Part shown: in pieces, positions 23,192-35,152 of the stretch
How positions within the stretch are numbered: the stretch's first letter is position 1
How the letters are laid out: each line of letters starts with the position of its first letter
DNA from: Emergomyces orientalis
Taxonomy: Eukaryota > Ascomycota > Eurotiomycetes > Onygenales > Ajellomycetaceae
DNA length: 64,000 nt
NCBI GenBank assembly: GCA_002110485.1
Contig: MOWL01000067.1
Span: 2,604,001-2,668,000, forward strand
Direction: 5' to 3'
Notes under the pieces: model-generated
Seen by the model: the letters and a program-made list of their open reading frames with translations, nothing else
Told to the model about the DNA's origin: nothing
The model's database searches: none
Translations under genes and position numbers: made by a program

Positions 23192-25366
23192 TTAGCCTCC
23201 TAACTGATCCACCTCAACCCCAACACTCCCCCTCGTAGACGCACATGAAAATTTAACAGGCCTCTTCATCTGCGCAACATCTTCCAGCTGCTCTAATGGC
23301 TTATTCGACCCATCACTCTCTCTCGTTTCCGGAATCAACCACTTTGTCACCGCAGCCCCGAGCAACATAAACGCCGCGAATATAATAATCACATACCCCA
23401 ACCATTCTGCACCGGGGTCTGAAGACCGATATGGCCCAATGGGTGAGTATGCGACAAACGCCTGCACAACTACGGACGCAATTTTGCCTGCTGCAGCGGA
23501 GATACCGTGCGCAGTACAACGAAAGCGTGTCGGAAATAGCTCAGCGGGGATCATGAAGGTGGTGAAATTCGGGCCGATTTCGAAGAATATCTGGCTGAGG
23601 ACGTAGAGGAAGGCGATCAGGGGAACTGAGGCGTGACGGCTCACCGTTTCGAAACATATGCCGATGGCGATGAGGATGACGGTTAGAACTAAGAAGCCGA
23701 ATAACTGTATCGTGCGCGGGGATATGCGTTTTGTAAGCTTGATCATGCCCAGGCCGCCGAGCATGGAGCCGATAGAGACAATTATCAGCGAGTGCCAGGA
23801 GTTTTCGATGAGGTCGGTGTATATGCTGCGAGAAGGGAGGGGGAGGGGAGGCGCCCCCTGTTCTCGCGTGAATTTCATGGGTTTTTCGTTGAAAATTTTA
23901 GAGATTACTTTATAGGAGTTTGGGCCGAGGGCGTAGTAGGCGAAGTCGAAGCAAGCCCAGGAGAGCGAGGTGCCGAGTAAGGTAGGCCAATGGCCCTTGG
24001 TAAAGAAGTGTTCTATGAAGCCGGTGTAGAATCTTTTCCACTGACTTGGCTTCTCCTCACCAAGGTCTGAATCGCTATCATCCTCTGTAGGTCGTCTCGC
24101 GGGGCCGTCAATTGTGGTTATCGAACTTGCGCCTGAAACGGGAGGGGGGGCATGTAAGCTGGATACTGATCCACTGCGTAGGTCCCCGCTAAATTGGATT
24201 GACACCCGATGTTCGGTAATCCCGGGGGGCTTTGAATTAATATTATTATTTGCTGTTGTCACCGCTGGTGTATGGCTCGAGAAGCCTGCCGCGACCGTGC
24301 TGGGAATATTGTCGGAGGCAAGACTTCTTGATCCCGAAATTTGCATCTCGAGGTCGTGTGCACGACGAGGAGTACGAACCGCACGTTTCCATCCCATTTC
24401 GTTCACATCTTCCAGTGCCTCATCCGGCCGATTTAGTACTTCCATTGTATATCTGGGGGATTCGGGAATGCTGATTCGGAAAAGTATAGCGATGGCAGCT
24501 GGGATGGCTCCCACTCCTATCACCCAACGCCATATGCTATCGATTGTCCGTCGACATAAGTCATCATCAGTGCATGATCTGATGCTGTTGACATCTGTAG
24601 GGATATTGGTTGGGAGCCCATTTTTATTCGCCAATATGGCAAAAAGAGCCACTAACGTTGCGACGAGGTATCCGCACGGTTGCATAAAGAAAACAGTGGC
24701 AATCATACGAGCACGAGACTTGGTAGGAGCGAATTCTGACGTTATAACTGCGCTCAGAGGGTAGTCTCCGCCAATCCCGATCCCCATCAGGAATCTCCAA
24801 GATATCAGCCATCCAACCAGATTCATTGATTTAGACGCGCCATCCGAGGCCATTGTCACCCCGACCGTCGCGACGATAACGACCAACAGTTCAAGTCCGT
24901 ACATTTTGCGTCGACCATAAAGGTCCGCCAAAACACCAAATGAATATTGGCCGAGAATGGTTCCTACGAGGGTTGCAGCGCGCATGGCAGTTTCGATTCT
25001 CGTAGGCATCGCTCCATGCCAATAGACATGGGAAAGCATGGGGATAATAATCCCCACAGCAAATATCTGTTAAGTGGCAATGACCAGTTAGCTTGTTTAC
25101 TGCTGCTGATAGATTATATCCAACCAGTGTCACACACGTCATATCCATCTGTAAAAAAGCCTACGCCGGCAACAAACACTACCAGACCCTGAAAATGAGT
25201 GGCATCGAGCTCATCAAAAACTCGACGGCGTCTTAGATGAAGGTCCTGTAAGATTCAACGTATTAGCTGAGTCCAAATACATATTTTTGCTGGCTCATTA
25301 ACGGACCGGAATATGATTAAAGTTAACTGTCCGATTCTTAACCTGGAAACCGATAGGAAACTTCAT
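23192..25366 (-). CDS. Inorganic phosphate transporter (PHO84-type MFS)
   Basis: Proton-coupled phosphate permease of the plasma membrane. Three minus-strand exons, 25307-25366, 25138-25245 and 23192-25066, join in frame to 680 residues. The second splice rebuilds AGVGFFTDGYDIFAVGI, the first membrane segment of PHO84-type carriers. Exon 3 carries the family signature MGIGIGGDYPLSAVITSEF, then the MFS pattern around VFFMQPCGYLVATLV, and a late conserved block FTTFMIPAELFPTRFRCTAHG. A hydrophilic central loop of about 150 residues (roughly 255-400), Ser-rich and acidic, separates the two six-helix halves and is longer than in yeast Pho84 (587 residues). The start in exon 1 is tentative; an earlier exon is possible. 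Confidence 0.88.
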
Positions 25367-26270
25367 CACTGGCGAGTATGTCCTAGAGGGTAGGATATGA
25401 AGGCGACTGCAGGTCCATCGAAAGCGGCATAAGTAAATTATATCCGGAGCGGTCCATAGCAAGAAGCTCTCCTTCGAAGTCAAAAGCGGGCGCGAGAGGG
25501 TCTTATTCTTGTATGGAGCTATGGTCATTCAGATGCGGCCACAGGCGCAGAAGGAAGCTCGGCGCAGATATCAAGCTGCTTGGCCAAGGCTTAAAGGTTT
25601 CAGGGTATATCGACTCTCGATGCGGTAGCCAATGGTTCATGGGAGAGGGAACAGTTACATGGTGTCAGATGGTAAGCGATGATGGAAGGCCAAGCAAACC
25701 CTAAGGAAAGAGAAAAAATAGGAGAACTCTTCCTCGGTATTTAGATATTGTGCGCGATGCATAGCCCCCCATTAGATAGAAATTGGGTTGCCGAGCACTA
25801 TTATTCTGATTCTCCTTTGAAAAAAAGAAAAAAAGAAAAAAAGAAAAAAGCCCTTAATCATGGATATTGTCTGGGGGTTTGTCGGCCCAAACAGAGGCCC
25901 AGAAACAACCACGAGGTTGCCAGGGGATAAAGGCTAAAAACGCCACACGAGGAAGATCCATGACTAGTCACGCATTTCTTGGCATGGGGCTCGCGGCAAA
26001 CAGGGCATGAACAAAATCCTGGAGGTCTACGGAGAACGACGAAAACATTAGTCTTGCAAATATTATGAGGCTCAAACGTGATTACTGTAGGGATCAAGTT
26101 GTGAGTGGGCTGGGGCAATGGAGTACCTACCGCGCTGAGATGTAAATGTAATTTTCAAATGCTGCATTTGAGTGAGAAGCTTTAGTTCAAGAATATTGCT
26201 TCGTGACGAAACTTTGTAGTTGGGCATAATTTCTTTTTCTAGGAGAAGGTCAGCAAGCGCAGCTTAAATA
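25367..26270. other. Intergenic region upstream of the phosphate transporter
   Basis: Promoter side of the phosphate transporter and 3' side of the next gene. Contains a GAAAAAAA tandem at about 25817-25848. No gene supported. Confidence 0.5.
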
Positions 26271-28361
26271 TCAAGATTCTCGCCAATGATATGAAATACC
26301 GTTAATTTCAATGTACTTCCGATTGGACCTCGAAGTAGCAAAATAAAGAAGAGATCGAGGATTTCCATGGGATGTGGCTTCCCAAAGCCGAATGAATTGT
26401 CGGTCTGATTCCTTTCCTTGTGCGGAAGAAATTTTTTGTATGATGGTAGCCAGAATAAGTTTCCGGCCATAGATCAAGCTCTGGAACTTGAGCTGGTCTG
26501 CCACAAACCAAAAAAAAATAAACATAATATTGAGAGATTAGTCATGAATGCAGATAGAAATACAGGGCAGTATACAGTATGAAGCAGACCTTTTTTGTTC
26601 TCGAAGAAATATTGTACTCTTTCTTCTCCCCGCTTCATAACCGGCGGCTTAACGAAATAGACGCGAAGGGCTTCCTCGGGGTCATCTCGAGGGCCTGGAG
26701 GCTCCGTGTGGGGGATCGGCCGTTTCTCGGTTGATGATACTGCTTGACATTTTAGTTCTTGCACATAATCCGAAAAGGGACGGAAATAGCGTTACCGAAC
26801 ATTTTATGACGGGAAGCTGCCGCTGGGGATCCTGAAGATCAACTGCTTTAATAGCATATAACCGACCATCACTGCGATAGCCTGCTTCGAGACTACAGTA
26901 AACTGGGGAGGGGCAGCTATCCCAAAGACTATTACAAAGAATGCGGATTAGTCAATCGCCATATGAGGCGGAAAATTAGTAACATACACTTTCACCCATC
27001 CACTTAGCTGTAGAGCCTTCCAACTCCTTTGCCCCCCCGATTCGTTCGATGATGCAAAGCTAGGGCGATGTGACGACTCTGTCTCACTCAACGGGGAAAT
27101 AGGAGATGTAGCTTGAAGCTTCCTTTCGTGGTTCCAATTTTCTTGGCGGGTAGTAGAGGAGGGCCTGCGCTTCATGTCCGAGACATTAGCGTTAATCATG
27201 AGAGGATCTATGCTGTCAACGGTGCTAGTTGTTGCCGTTCGCGAAGGTGGGTTAAATGAAAACACTGATGGCAAGGGGGAGGTTGATTGAGACGCCGTAG
27301 ACATCGTTGATCCCGCTTCGAACGGATATTTACATTCCTCATAAAGGGGAGGGAGTGGGCTTGTTGGCTCATGAGAGCAGGCATCATTTTCCGTCGAGAC
27401 TCTTTTCAGGGGAGCATCAATCGCACTTCTCGAGAGCAGAGCCTTATTGAGTTCGAAGTGGGAAGGCCAGGAACCATTTCTATGTTGGGCCGAAGAATTT
27501 GCCTTCCGCTCGATCGCGTTGAGAACCCGACGGTGGAAAAGATCGAGTTGGTCACAAATGGTTTCCCACTCCTCATCCTCGCCAGCCTCTGCCCGGTTTC
27601 TTTCCATCATGGCAAATTCTCTCTGTCGTTCCACAGCAGCCAGAATCGCTTGATACCTGTCGGTTGCGTATGTGATACCTGCGTCGATCGGAAATGAAAA
27701 CGAAGCGCCCCTATCCAAGTAGGTCGGCACCCTGCTTGACGTCGATGTTGACTCTACACGCAACTCCGCAATCATCTTTTCCATGCTCGTCAGTCGTTTT
27801 CCGATACCGACGGTTTTTTCCCTGAACGCATGTCAGAACATCAAATTTCGAACAAGTTGGCGAAAAGCGACATAGTCCGAACCTTTCTAGTACAGTGAGA
27901 TACAATCCCAGTGACTGCTTATGCCGCTCGATCCTTTCCTGCAGAGCTATAATATCCTTCTCTCCCCAGGCCAGGTGTCTGACAATCTCCCCTCCCATTC
28001 TAGTCGCATTTTTCGATTTGGCCAGAATCTCCCTTGATCTGCGGATACTCAGTCGCGGCCTTGGTGGTTCAAGATGGTCGTTTCCGAAGAACTGCTCTTG
28101 TAAAGCAGAATACTTTTCTAGGTGATCTCGACATTCTCTTAGGGTAGTTTCCACCCCGCGGAGCTCGATACATGAAACTTCGTCCGTCTCTTCAAGAATA
28201 TGTTGGAAGCGTTTTAGTAGGTCCTCGAATTCCAGCACTTCTTCACGGAGCCCCGCAATAGCCTGCACTGCACTCGTCGGGCCATGTCGGCAATTAACGA
28301 CGATATAATGGCAAATTTCGATTAGCTTAAAGACGTCTGAAGGGGAAAATCCAAAACTCAT
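26271..28361 (-). CDS. Protein with fungal STAND-type N-terminal helical domain, no NTPase
   Basis: Five minus-strand exons, 27883-28361, 26988-27821, 26801-26928, 26590-26739 and 26271-26497, join in frame to about 605 residues. Residues 1-200 (starting MSFGFSPSDVFKLIEICHYI) resemble the helical N-terminal domain seen at the front of many fungal NACHT, ankyrin or kinase proteins. No P-loop follows. The middle is Ser/Thr/Pro-rich with EEWETICDQLDLFHRRV, and the C-terminus (RRYL-like KKDQLKFQSLIYGRKLILA then RSNRKYIEINGISYHW) resembles a small folded domain that I cannot name. Two donors, at exon 1 and exon 3, both read gttcgg; this reading of exon 3 is needed to keep the frame. The start could also be the ATG at 28370. 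Function unknown; a signalling or self-recognition role is only a guess. Confidence 0.75.
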
Positions 28362-29448
28362 GACGAACAAGCTGTTCGCTCCGGGTCGGCTTCACAGAAG
28401 AAAGCAGAGCAATTGGTGAGCTGGTTCATATGTCACTGGATGCACGATGCAATATGATATTTATGAACTCGAATTATCCAAGGGTAGCACATAGCTTTAG
28501 CAATACTCCCTCAGTTAGAAGTCAGGTAAAAAATTAAAAATTAAAATAAAGAGCTGAGGCAGATTACGAGCAGGCGGTATATAGCAATACCACACTCTAT
28601 ACCTCCTTAACAAACAAAGATACCTGCCAATATTCCTTCGTTTAGGTCATGACACAGCCAGTTCTTCGATCATCCTGAATCGAAAAACACTGCTCCGTTG
28701 ACATCCCCGACGTAATAGTCTCTCGCAGATGCTGCTAAGCCAAACAAAGGAACTATCCGTCAGCTTTCGAAGATTCCGTCAGCGGGTCAAGAGCAATGGT
28801 AAATTCCAAGCGCATATGAGGCTTGTTCACAGCAGTCATGGTTCGGTTTTTTGTTCTCCCGAGAGCCCAAACGTATTTGATACTTGTTTTCTGCCCAGGC
28901 CCCGTAGCCCGTGTCTTTCGATTTCGTGGTAGCCTACGAGGAGGCTGTACCAACGACAAAACAGGCGGACTTGGTCACAGCTCTCCAGAGCACAAGGACA
29001 TGGCAAGACATCATGATATCTATCTAGTTCCTTGGACATTCAGAGGCGGGACAGTTTGTGAACTCGTGAAGTTGTTGAGGGCGGATAGCAATAAAACTAT
29101 GGCGCACGTTTCTGATCTATTGGACGGGACGGGTATTGATAACCTGGAAGCTAAACTGTGATGCTGGTCCTTGTCCCGCAGGACTTACACGTTAGTTTAA
29201 AGGTGGCGGGCGCTGCTCATGATCCGAGGGTTGATGGTGTAGAGGTCAGAGTTTGGGAGTTTGGGATTATTCAGCCTCTTTTCAGAAATCATAGACATGT
29301 TGGGAGCGGCCAGGGGCCAATGTCATTCTAATACTTGAACAACGGAGTAGTACCCTATGAGCCCCACAGTTTTCTTAGGTAAAAGAATAGAAAGTATGAT
29401 TTAAACCAAATATAATAAAATATATACAATATAAATATAAAAAACATA
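28362..29448. other. Intergenic region, possible unrecognised gene fragment
   Basis: The plus-strand frame at 28823-29161 and the following in-frame stretch to about 29300 look somewhat protein-like, but I see neither a family match nor a consistent exon model, so no gene is called. Confidence 0.4.
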
Positions 29449-29537
29449 GCCGAACGCGGGGGTCGAACCCGCAGCCTTGCGGTCACATGATAGTGTGACA
29501 TAAGAGCCGCACGCTCTACCGATTGAGCTAGCCCGGC
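29449..29537 (-). tRNA. tRNA-Lys (anticodon CTT) with intron
   Basis: The minus strand folds as a full cloverleaf: acceptor GCCGGGC pairing with GTTCGGC (two G-T wobbles), D arm GCTC..GAGC, anticodon stem TGCGG/CCGCA with loop CTCTTA and anticodon CTT, and T arm GCGGG-TTCGACC-CCCGC. A 17-base intron sits one base after the anticodon, the standard position for nuclear tRNA introns. The gene is 89 bases with intron, 72 without. It reads lysine codon AAG. A decayed Ty3/gypsy element begins within about 100-400 bases on its upstream side. Confidence 0.95.
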
Positions 29538-29899
29538 GCTTGTTGTTGCAGCCCATTTGGCCACAAAAAAATATATTCGCCATCTCGGCTTAGACCACCT
29601 CATCCCAGAATCGGACGCAGACATCACCAATGGTTACTCACCTCAAAATATTGAAGCGGCCTCCCCAGACCCTGAACACCAAAAAGAGGCAGAGAGACGG
29701 AACCCGACATTCGATGAAAAGGTTTTGAAGCCAAAACACCATTACCAACTCCCGAACAGAGGCGGAACCGAGGCTAAAATGACCGCCAGGACCCAATGTT
29801 CAAGATGTACAGTACATCGAGGAATTGGATGGAGGCTGTGAATAAATACTTCGAGGCTAAGCTTGACGTGGGTTTTGTCGCCTCAAGCTCTTCACCCCT

Positions 29900-32500
29900 T
29901 CCCCAACACGTATAGCATGCACTGATGGCAAGTTACGATTTGTGCCAGTTGCAGGAAACTGAACGCAATATCCAAGAAGGAGAAAGAATTCAAACATATA
30001 ATCGACGAACTAATGGACCGGCTGAATTGAGCCGAGTACTTCACGAAGGCTGGATATCAGCCACGGATTCCATCAGATTCGAATGGATCCAGAACTGGAA
30101 GACCTTACCACGTTCCGCACCCTGTATGATTTAATAAATACAAGGTCATTCCTTTTGGTATACCCAATGGCCCAGGCCAGTTCTAACGGTTCATCAACTC
30201 TAACTTTTTCCATTATCTCGGTGATTTTTTGAGTACCTTTGTTGATAATCTTCTCATATACTGCGAGATCCTAAAAGAGCATAAGAATAAGGCAGTTGCA
30301 GTCCTATGAAGGTTTGCGTAGGGTTGGATTGCAGGCCAGTATATCCAAATGTGAATTCCATGCGACCCGGACCAAGTATCTGAGGTTCATTACAGCTACC
30401 GAAGGATCCAGTGTTGATCCAGAGAAGATCTCTCAGATTGCGAGCTAGGGAATACCCTCAACAGTAATTTTGGGCTCCTACGGCTTCTATATACGGTTCA
30501 TAGAATCATATAGTCGTGTAGCCTCTCCCTTATTTCGACGAACCAGAAGGACATCCCCTTTGCTTGGACTGCGGACTGCTAGAAAGAAAGCCTTTGAACA
30601 ACTAAAGGAGAAATTGTTTAATGCCTTAGTCTTGTGCCGTTATGATCCAGAAAGAGAGACTCATCCAAAACCTGACGCATCAGACAGAGTGGCTGGCGGC
30701 GTATTTTCATAACAGTTCGAAGAAAATTGTTGGCGCTCCGTCGCATCCTTCTCCAGCACTGCGAACGGCCCCAAGCGAAACCATGGAGCGGAATTGGAGC
30801 CTCTCCAACACCAAAGAAATGAACGGTTCAGAATATTTACGGATCACAAAACCTTGGAGTATTTCCTGGCTACCAGAAAGTTAATGCGCGGCAAGAGAGC
30901 TCGGTAAGATTTCTGTCCTAAGTCTAGCTTGTGGTTCAATATCGACCTTGGAAAGTGAATCCTCTCCCTGACGCCCTGAGCCGACCTAAACGGGAGCCAT
31001 CTATTACGCGGGATGACGCTCGCATGCAAGTTGTCCTGAAGCCAGAGAACCTATATCTGAAGATCAGCTTGTCTCCATTGTCCAAATTCTTTGGATGTTG
31101 TTCATCAGGCTCTGCATATAAACGAATTGCGGAGTCTTGAAAAGACTTCCAGGGAATTTCCGAGCAAGAAGCACCAATACTGATCAATTAAAGGCTGAAC
31201 TGCTACTACTCCAAGGTAATTAAGAAAGAAGACGAGATCTTGCAGGCAGGATTGTTCAAGAACATTCATCAACAGCCCTCAACTGCTCATCCTGGAATCG
31301 AGAAGATCTTGGCATAGGCGAAGGACCGTTATTATTGGGATACCCTATAGGAAAACGCTACAGACTATGGTAACTTATGTCATTCGCGCGACCGCCGCAA
31401 GACTATCAGAGATAAGGCCCGGGATTCCTTAACCCTTCCGATACCAGATCGACCGAGGAAGAATTTACCGATGAGTTGGATGTAGCTAAAACAAAGAATT
31501 GGAAGAATTGCATATTCGTGATAGTGCATTGTTCGAGCAAGAATCCAATTTCAGTTCCCATTGCGGACAATACCGATGCAAGGGAGCTAGCCAGGCTCTT
31601 CACAACTCATTAGTATCCTTCCTATGGAATATCCGACATTGTTGTTTCGGATAGAACCCCCAGTTTGGCTTCAAATTTTGAGGCGATTTGTGCAAGCTAT
31701 CGGGGGTTAAGATTTCCCACCACGCTCAGACTGATGGACATACAGAATTTTTTAACCACTACCTAGCTACCAACCTGCAGCCGTATGATGATTTATACTT
31801 GGGACGAGCTGCTTCCGCGAATAGACCACGCAGCCGTAGTCCTACCGAATTCCTTGACAGAGGGCCCCCTTCCTAGTTACATATGGAGATGTGCCATGAA
31901 CCTCATTTGAAAAGGCTGCCCGAGGGCTTACCCCAGTGCGAAAGAATGGCCCAAGAAACTGCCAGACATTGAACTGCGATGATGAAAAGGGTCTAGGAGT
32001 TTGCGAAACAAGGAATGGAGAAGCCACAAGGAGAGATGACTCGCGCATAAACATCGACGCAAGCCAGAGTTCAGGGAGGGAGACAAATTACTCTTGTCCT
32101 GAAAGAACGCAATAATTGATAAACCTAGTCGAAGGCTAGGAGAGCAGGGTGAAGGCCCTTTTAATTTTAAAGAGTCGGTGGGTAACTTGTTAAAGTTGGA
32201 GCTGCCACCAAGCATGAAGATTCACTCTGTGCTTTCATCGGATGCGTTACGAAAAGCTTCCAACACGCCGCTCCCTGGGCAAGAGCGCGAAGAAGTAAAA
32301 CCCAATGGTGGTTAAGTGAACACTGGGAAGTGAAAAAAACGCTCGGAAGCCGGAATCCTTCGGAAGAAATTACAGTGCCATATATCAACCAGGGTATAAC
32401 GTGGTATCCGGCTCGCAATTTGAAGTTCTCCCCGCATAGCATCGGAGTTTCCACGACAAAAACCCTACGAATGCAGGAGGACGCCGACGGCTAACAAACG
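29900..32500 (+). mobile_element. Decayed Ty3/gypsy chromovirus retrotransposon
   Basis: Polyprotein remnants lie in order on the plus strand, broken by many stops and frameshifts. Reverse transcriptase: RMDPELEDLTTFRT-like text at about 30080-30125, VIPFGIPNGPG at 30150-30180, then YLGDFLSTFVDNLLIY with the catalytic YVDD changed to FVDN near 30235. RNase H region follows to about 30850. Integrase zinc/core: HPGIEKIL at about 31290 and LPIPDRPR near 31435-31460. A C-terminal chromodomain-like end (WEV..., then ITWYPARNFKFSP near 32400-32430) marks it as a chromovirus. The stretch 29560-29900 may be gag. I could not find paired LTRs. No long open frame survives, so it is non-autonomous or dead. 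Confidence 0.85.
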
Positions 32501-35152
32501 GCTATGAGCATGGGAGGATGGATTACGTTCGGGAACATGATTGCACCATTTGACAGGGCTACAGGATCCCCTGTTTCTCGATTGTCGGCACAATCCTAGA
32601 AGGGATATGTTGTGCGCTGACCTGTCAGTCTGAATTGTCCACCAGGTGCGGATAAATCCACCAATTTTCTTGATATCTTCTAAACGAATCTCCTTTGAGC
32701 TCTAAATCCAGCAGTATTCTATTTCTCTTGAAAATCTGAACTGGGTTTATTTAACTGTTTTTATGAAAGAATATTTAATCTTCAGTCAAGAGAAATTTCT
32801 AACATGCTTTGAAACTTTATCCACAACATTATTGTCAGAAAATTGATGGTGGGTTCATCTTATTTAGCCTACAATCTGAAATTACGTTTATCTCAGTAGT
32901 TAATCTTGAATTGAAGTTTAAAATCATGTCTAATTTTTAAGGTTCACTTGGCTAACTATAGACTAAGAAGTCACAAATGTTGCTTGGGGTAACTATAAAT
33001 TTCCCCCGTGCCAGCCAGCTCACGGCAACACAACCATTCACTCGAACTAAGAGAAGATTCCATGCTCTCTGAAGTGTTTTTTCCCCCTTATCATTGCATT
33101 CATGCATTTCCCTTTACCAAGCTGTGTTTTCTAGAAGCTTTAAATATTCCTTATTTATTGAAAGCAGCTGTTATCTCGTATGCTCATCGTATTCGTTATA
33201 TATACTATGGAAGAGGAATTTCTATTTTCATGTCATTATTCCGAGATTCCTGTATTCTTTAACTTCTGTCATGGGGAATTCTGTGAAATGATAAGGAAAG
33301 GAACCTGCAAGTGGCTGGCAGAACAGGATACCAAAGTTGTTTCAGATACAGATGGGGAAGTAGTGGGGCCAGTGTGACACTTTGAATCGCTTCCAGTCAA
33401 GAAAGAGAGTGTGACTACCTATCTCCGTACATTTGGGGGAACACAACCCTAGTTGCTTCTAGCAGCGGAGATTTAAGCCTACAGCTCAAACCGCTAGAGC
33501 CTCCCCCCAGGCTCCAGTCAGGTTACTCACGCCCAGACAGCTTGAAATTCTGCACAACAGCCTGGGCATGCATGCCTTCCCCGGCCTCTGGCACCCTCGA
33601 GATGGTCCGTGTGCAGTCGTGTGATCAGCAGTATGGGGTTACTGAGAAGTATTAGCCAGTCATTCCCTGGGGTTCAAGTCTCAACCCCTAAGACTTCACT
33701 TTGAGCCATTCTATGTCTAACTGTCAATTTCACCATGTCATTCACGGTAGAAGACGAGCTTGATGCAGAATATATTTATTAATCCAAAGGACGAGAGAAT
33801 TCTCTCTACAACTACTGACAGAAATACTTTTGAACAGAAAGTCAAAAATATGACAGCATCTACTCCCAGAGCGAAGGTGTAGGGACATAAGAAAGCCAGG
33901 CAAATGCACGTCAGATTCAAAGGAATCACTATAATTGTTAGAACAGATTCACAAAACGAGGTAAAAAGGGATAAATGTAACATTACTAAAGGTAAATAAG
34001 ATGCGGGATCTTCATGTAATAAAGATACTAGTATCAGCTCAATCCATCTCTACTTTTACCTCTCAGCTTGATACATATACAACCTTATTATGGAGGTTTA
34101 AAAAACCAAATTTATCAGTTCAATTCGGTTGTGAGGGCATCTATATCTTTACATATTGTTTAATTCCTAGCGCATTTGTTTTCGTGCTCGGTAATAAAAA
34201 CCTCTCATCTTTCGTTGAACTGGGCTACTGTACAGGTGACATATCGTGGCGTTCAATTCGTATATACCTAGGTGCCTAGGGAAGTTCAACAACCAGTTTA
34301 ACTAGGTGAGTTGAATCTATTTCTTGAAGTTTCAACTTGTGCTCACAAAATAATTCAAATCTTCACCCTTGAACTGCACTCTGTCATAAGAGGCTAGAAA
34401 CCGCGCTCCACCCAACCAAACGGAACCGGATAAATGTCTCTTAAACCTCCGTGTTTGAATAACAAATCTCTCAATATCATTGACCATTTACATATGTACT
34501 GTACGTAAGGCAATGAAAAATACCTTGGAATGTTCCGCTCCAGCATCTGAGCAACAATAATTTCCGTTTTTATATGACACTTATATTTTTTTAATATATA
34601 CCTATAAATGTTTTGAGTTAATCTGAACAATCAACTATTTAAATATATGAAAAAATCAATTCTCTTCAAATAAAAACTTTATATTAATATCTCAATAAGA
34701 GTTTCATGTCCAGCGTTGAAAACATTTCAAAATCTCAAGATATCACCCCTCGATAATATATTAAGAATGCCACCCAAAGCTAGCTATATTCTACAAAATC
34801 CCGAGAATTCTTATATAATTATATATGAGAAAGGCAGTGAAAGATTGAGATCGTCATATTAGGGGCAGATAGAAATGTGGGCAATAGGCAATCTCCATAC
34901 CATCTTACTACCGTGCATTCACAACCAGAGGTTGACATATCTAGGTATACAGCCAGGTATTTAAATCTTTTGTGAAAAGAGTAATTAGTTGAGTGAATCA
35001 ACAAAGAGTCCGACAAAGAGTCCAACAAGCTTTCCAATCTCCAAATAGTAGTGGCTATCGACACTATTTTTCAACTAAGTACCAGGTAATTACAGTACAT
35101 TCTGACTTTCCCATCGCGGTTCCACTTCTCCCAGCAAAATATAACATACATC
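32501..35152. other. AT-rich gene desert
   Basis: About 2.6 kb clearly richer in A+T than the rest of the window, next to the dead retrotransposon. The short frames here are rich in Phe, Ile, Tyr and Lys and look like chance. A GC-richer island at about 33470-33720 interrupts it. Consistent with an AT-rich, possibly RIP-mutated repeat remnant; no gene is supported. Confidence 0.6.

Noticed and set aside
28823..29161. 112-residue plus-strand frame that looks partly protein-like
   Set aside because: No family match and no consistent splice model; left as unassigned sequence.
29355..29630. 91-residue minus-strand frame
   Set aside because: It overlaps the tRNA-Lys gene and has no protein-like features.
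29900..32700. Search for long terminal repeats around the retrotransposon relic
   Set aside because: No pair of direct repeats found by eye; element ends are therefore approximate.
33671..33680. GGTTCAAGTC, a match to a Pol III B box, in a GC-richer island
   Set aside because: No proper A box at the right distance and no cloverleaf; not enough for a SINE or tRNA call.
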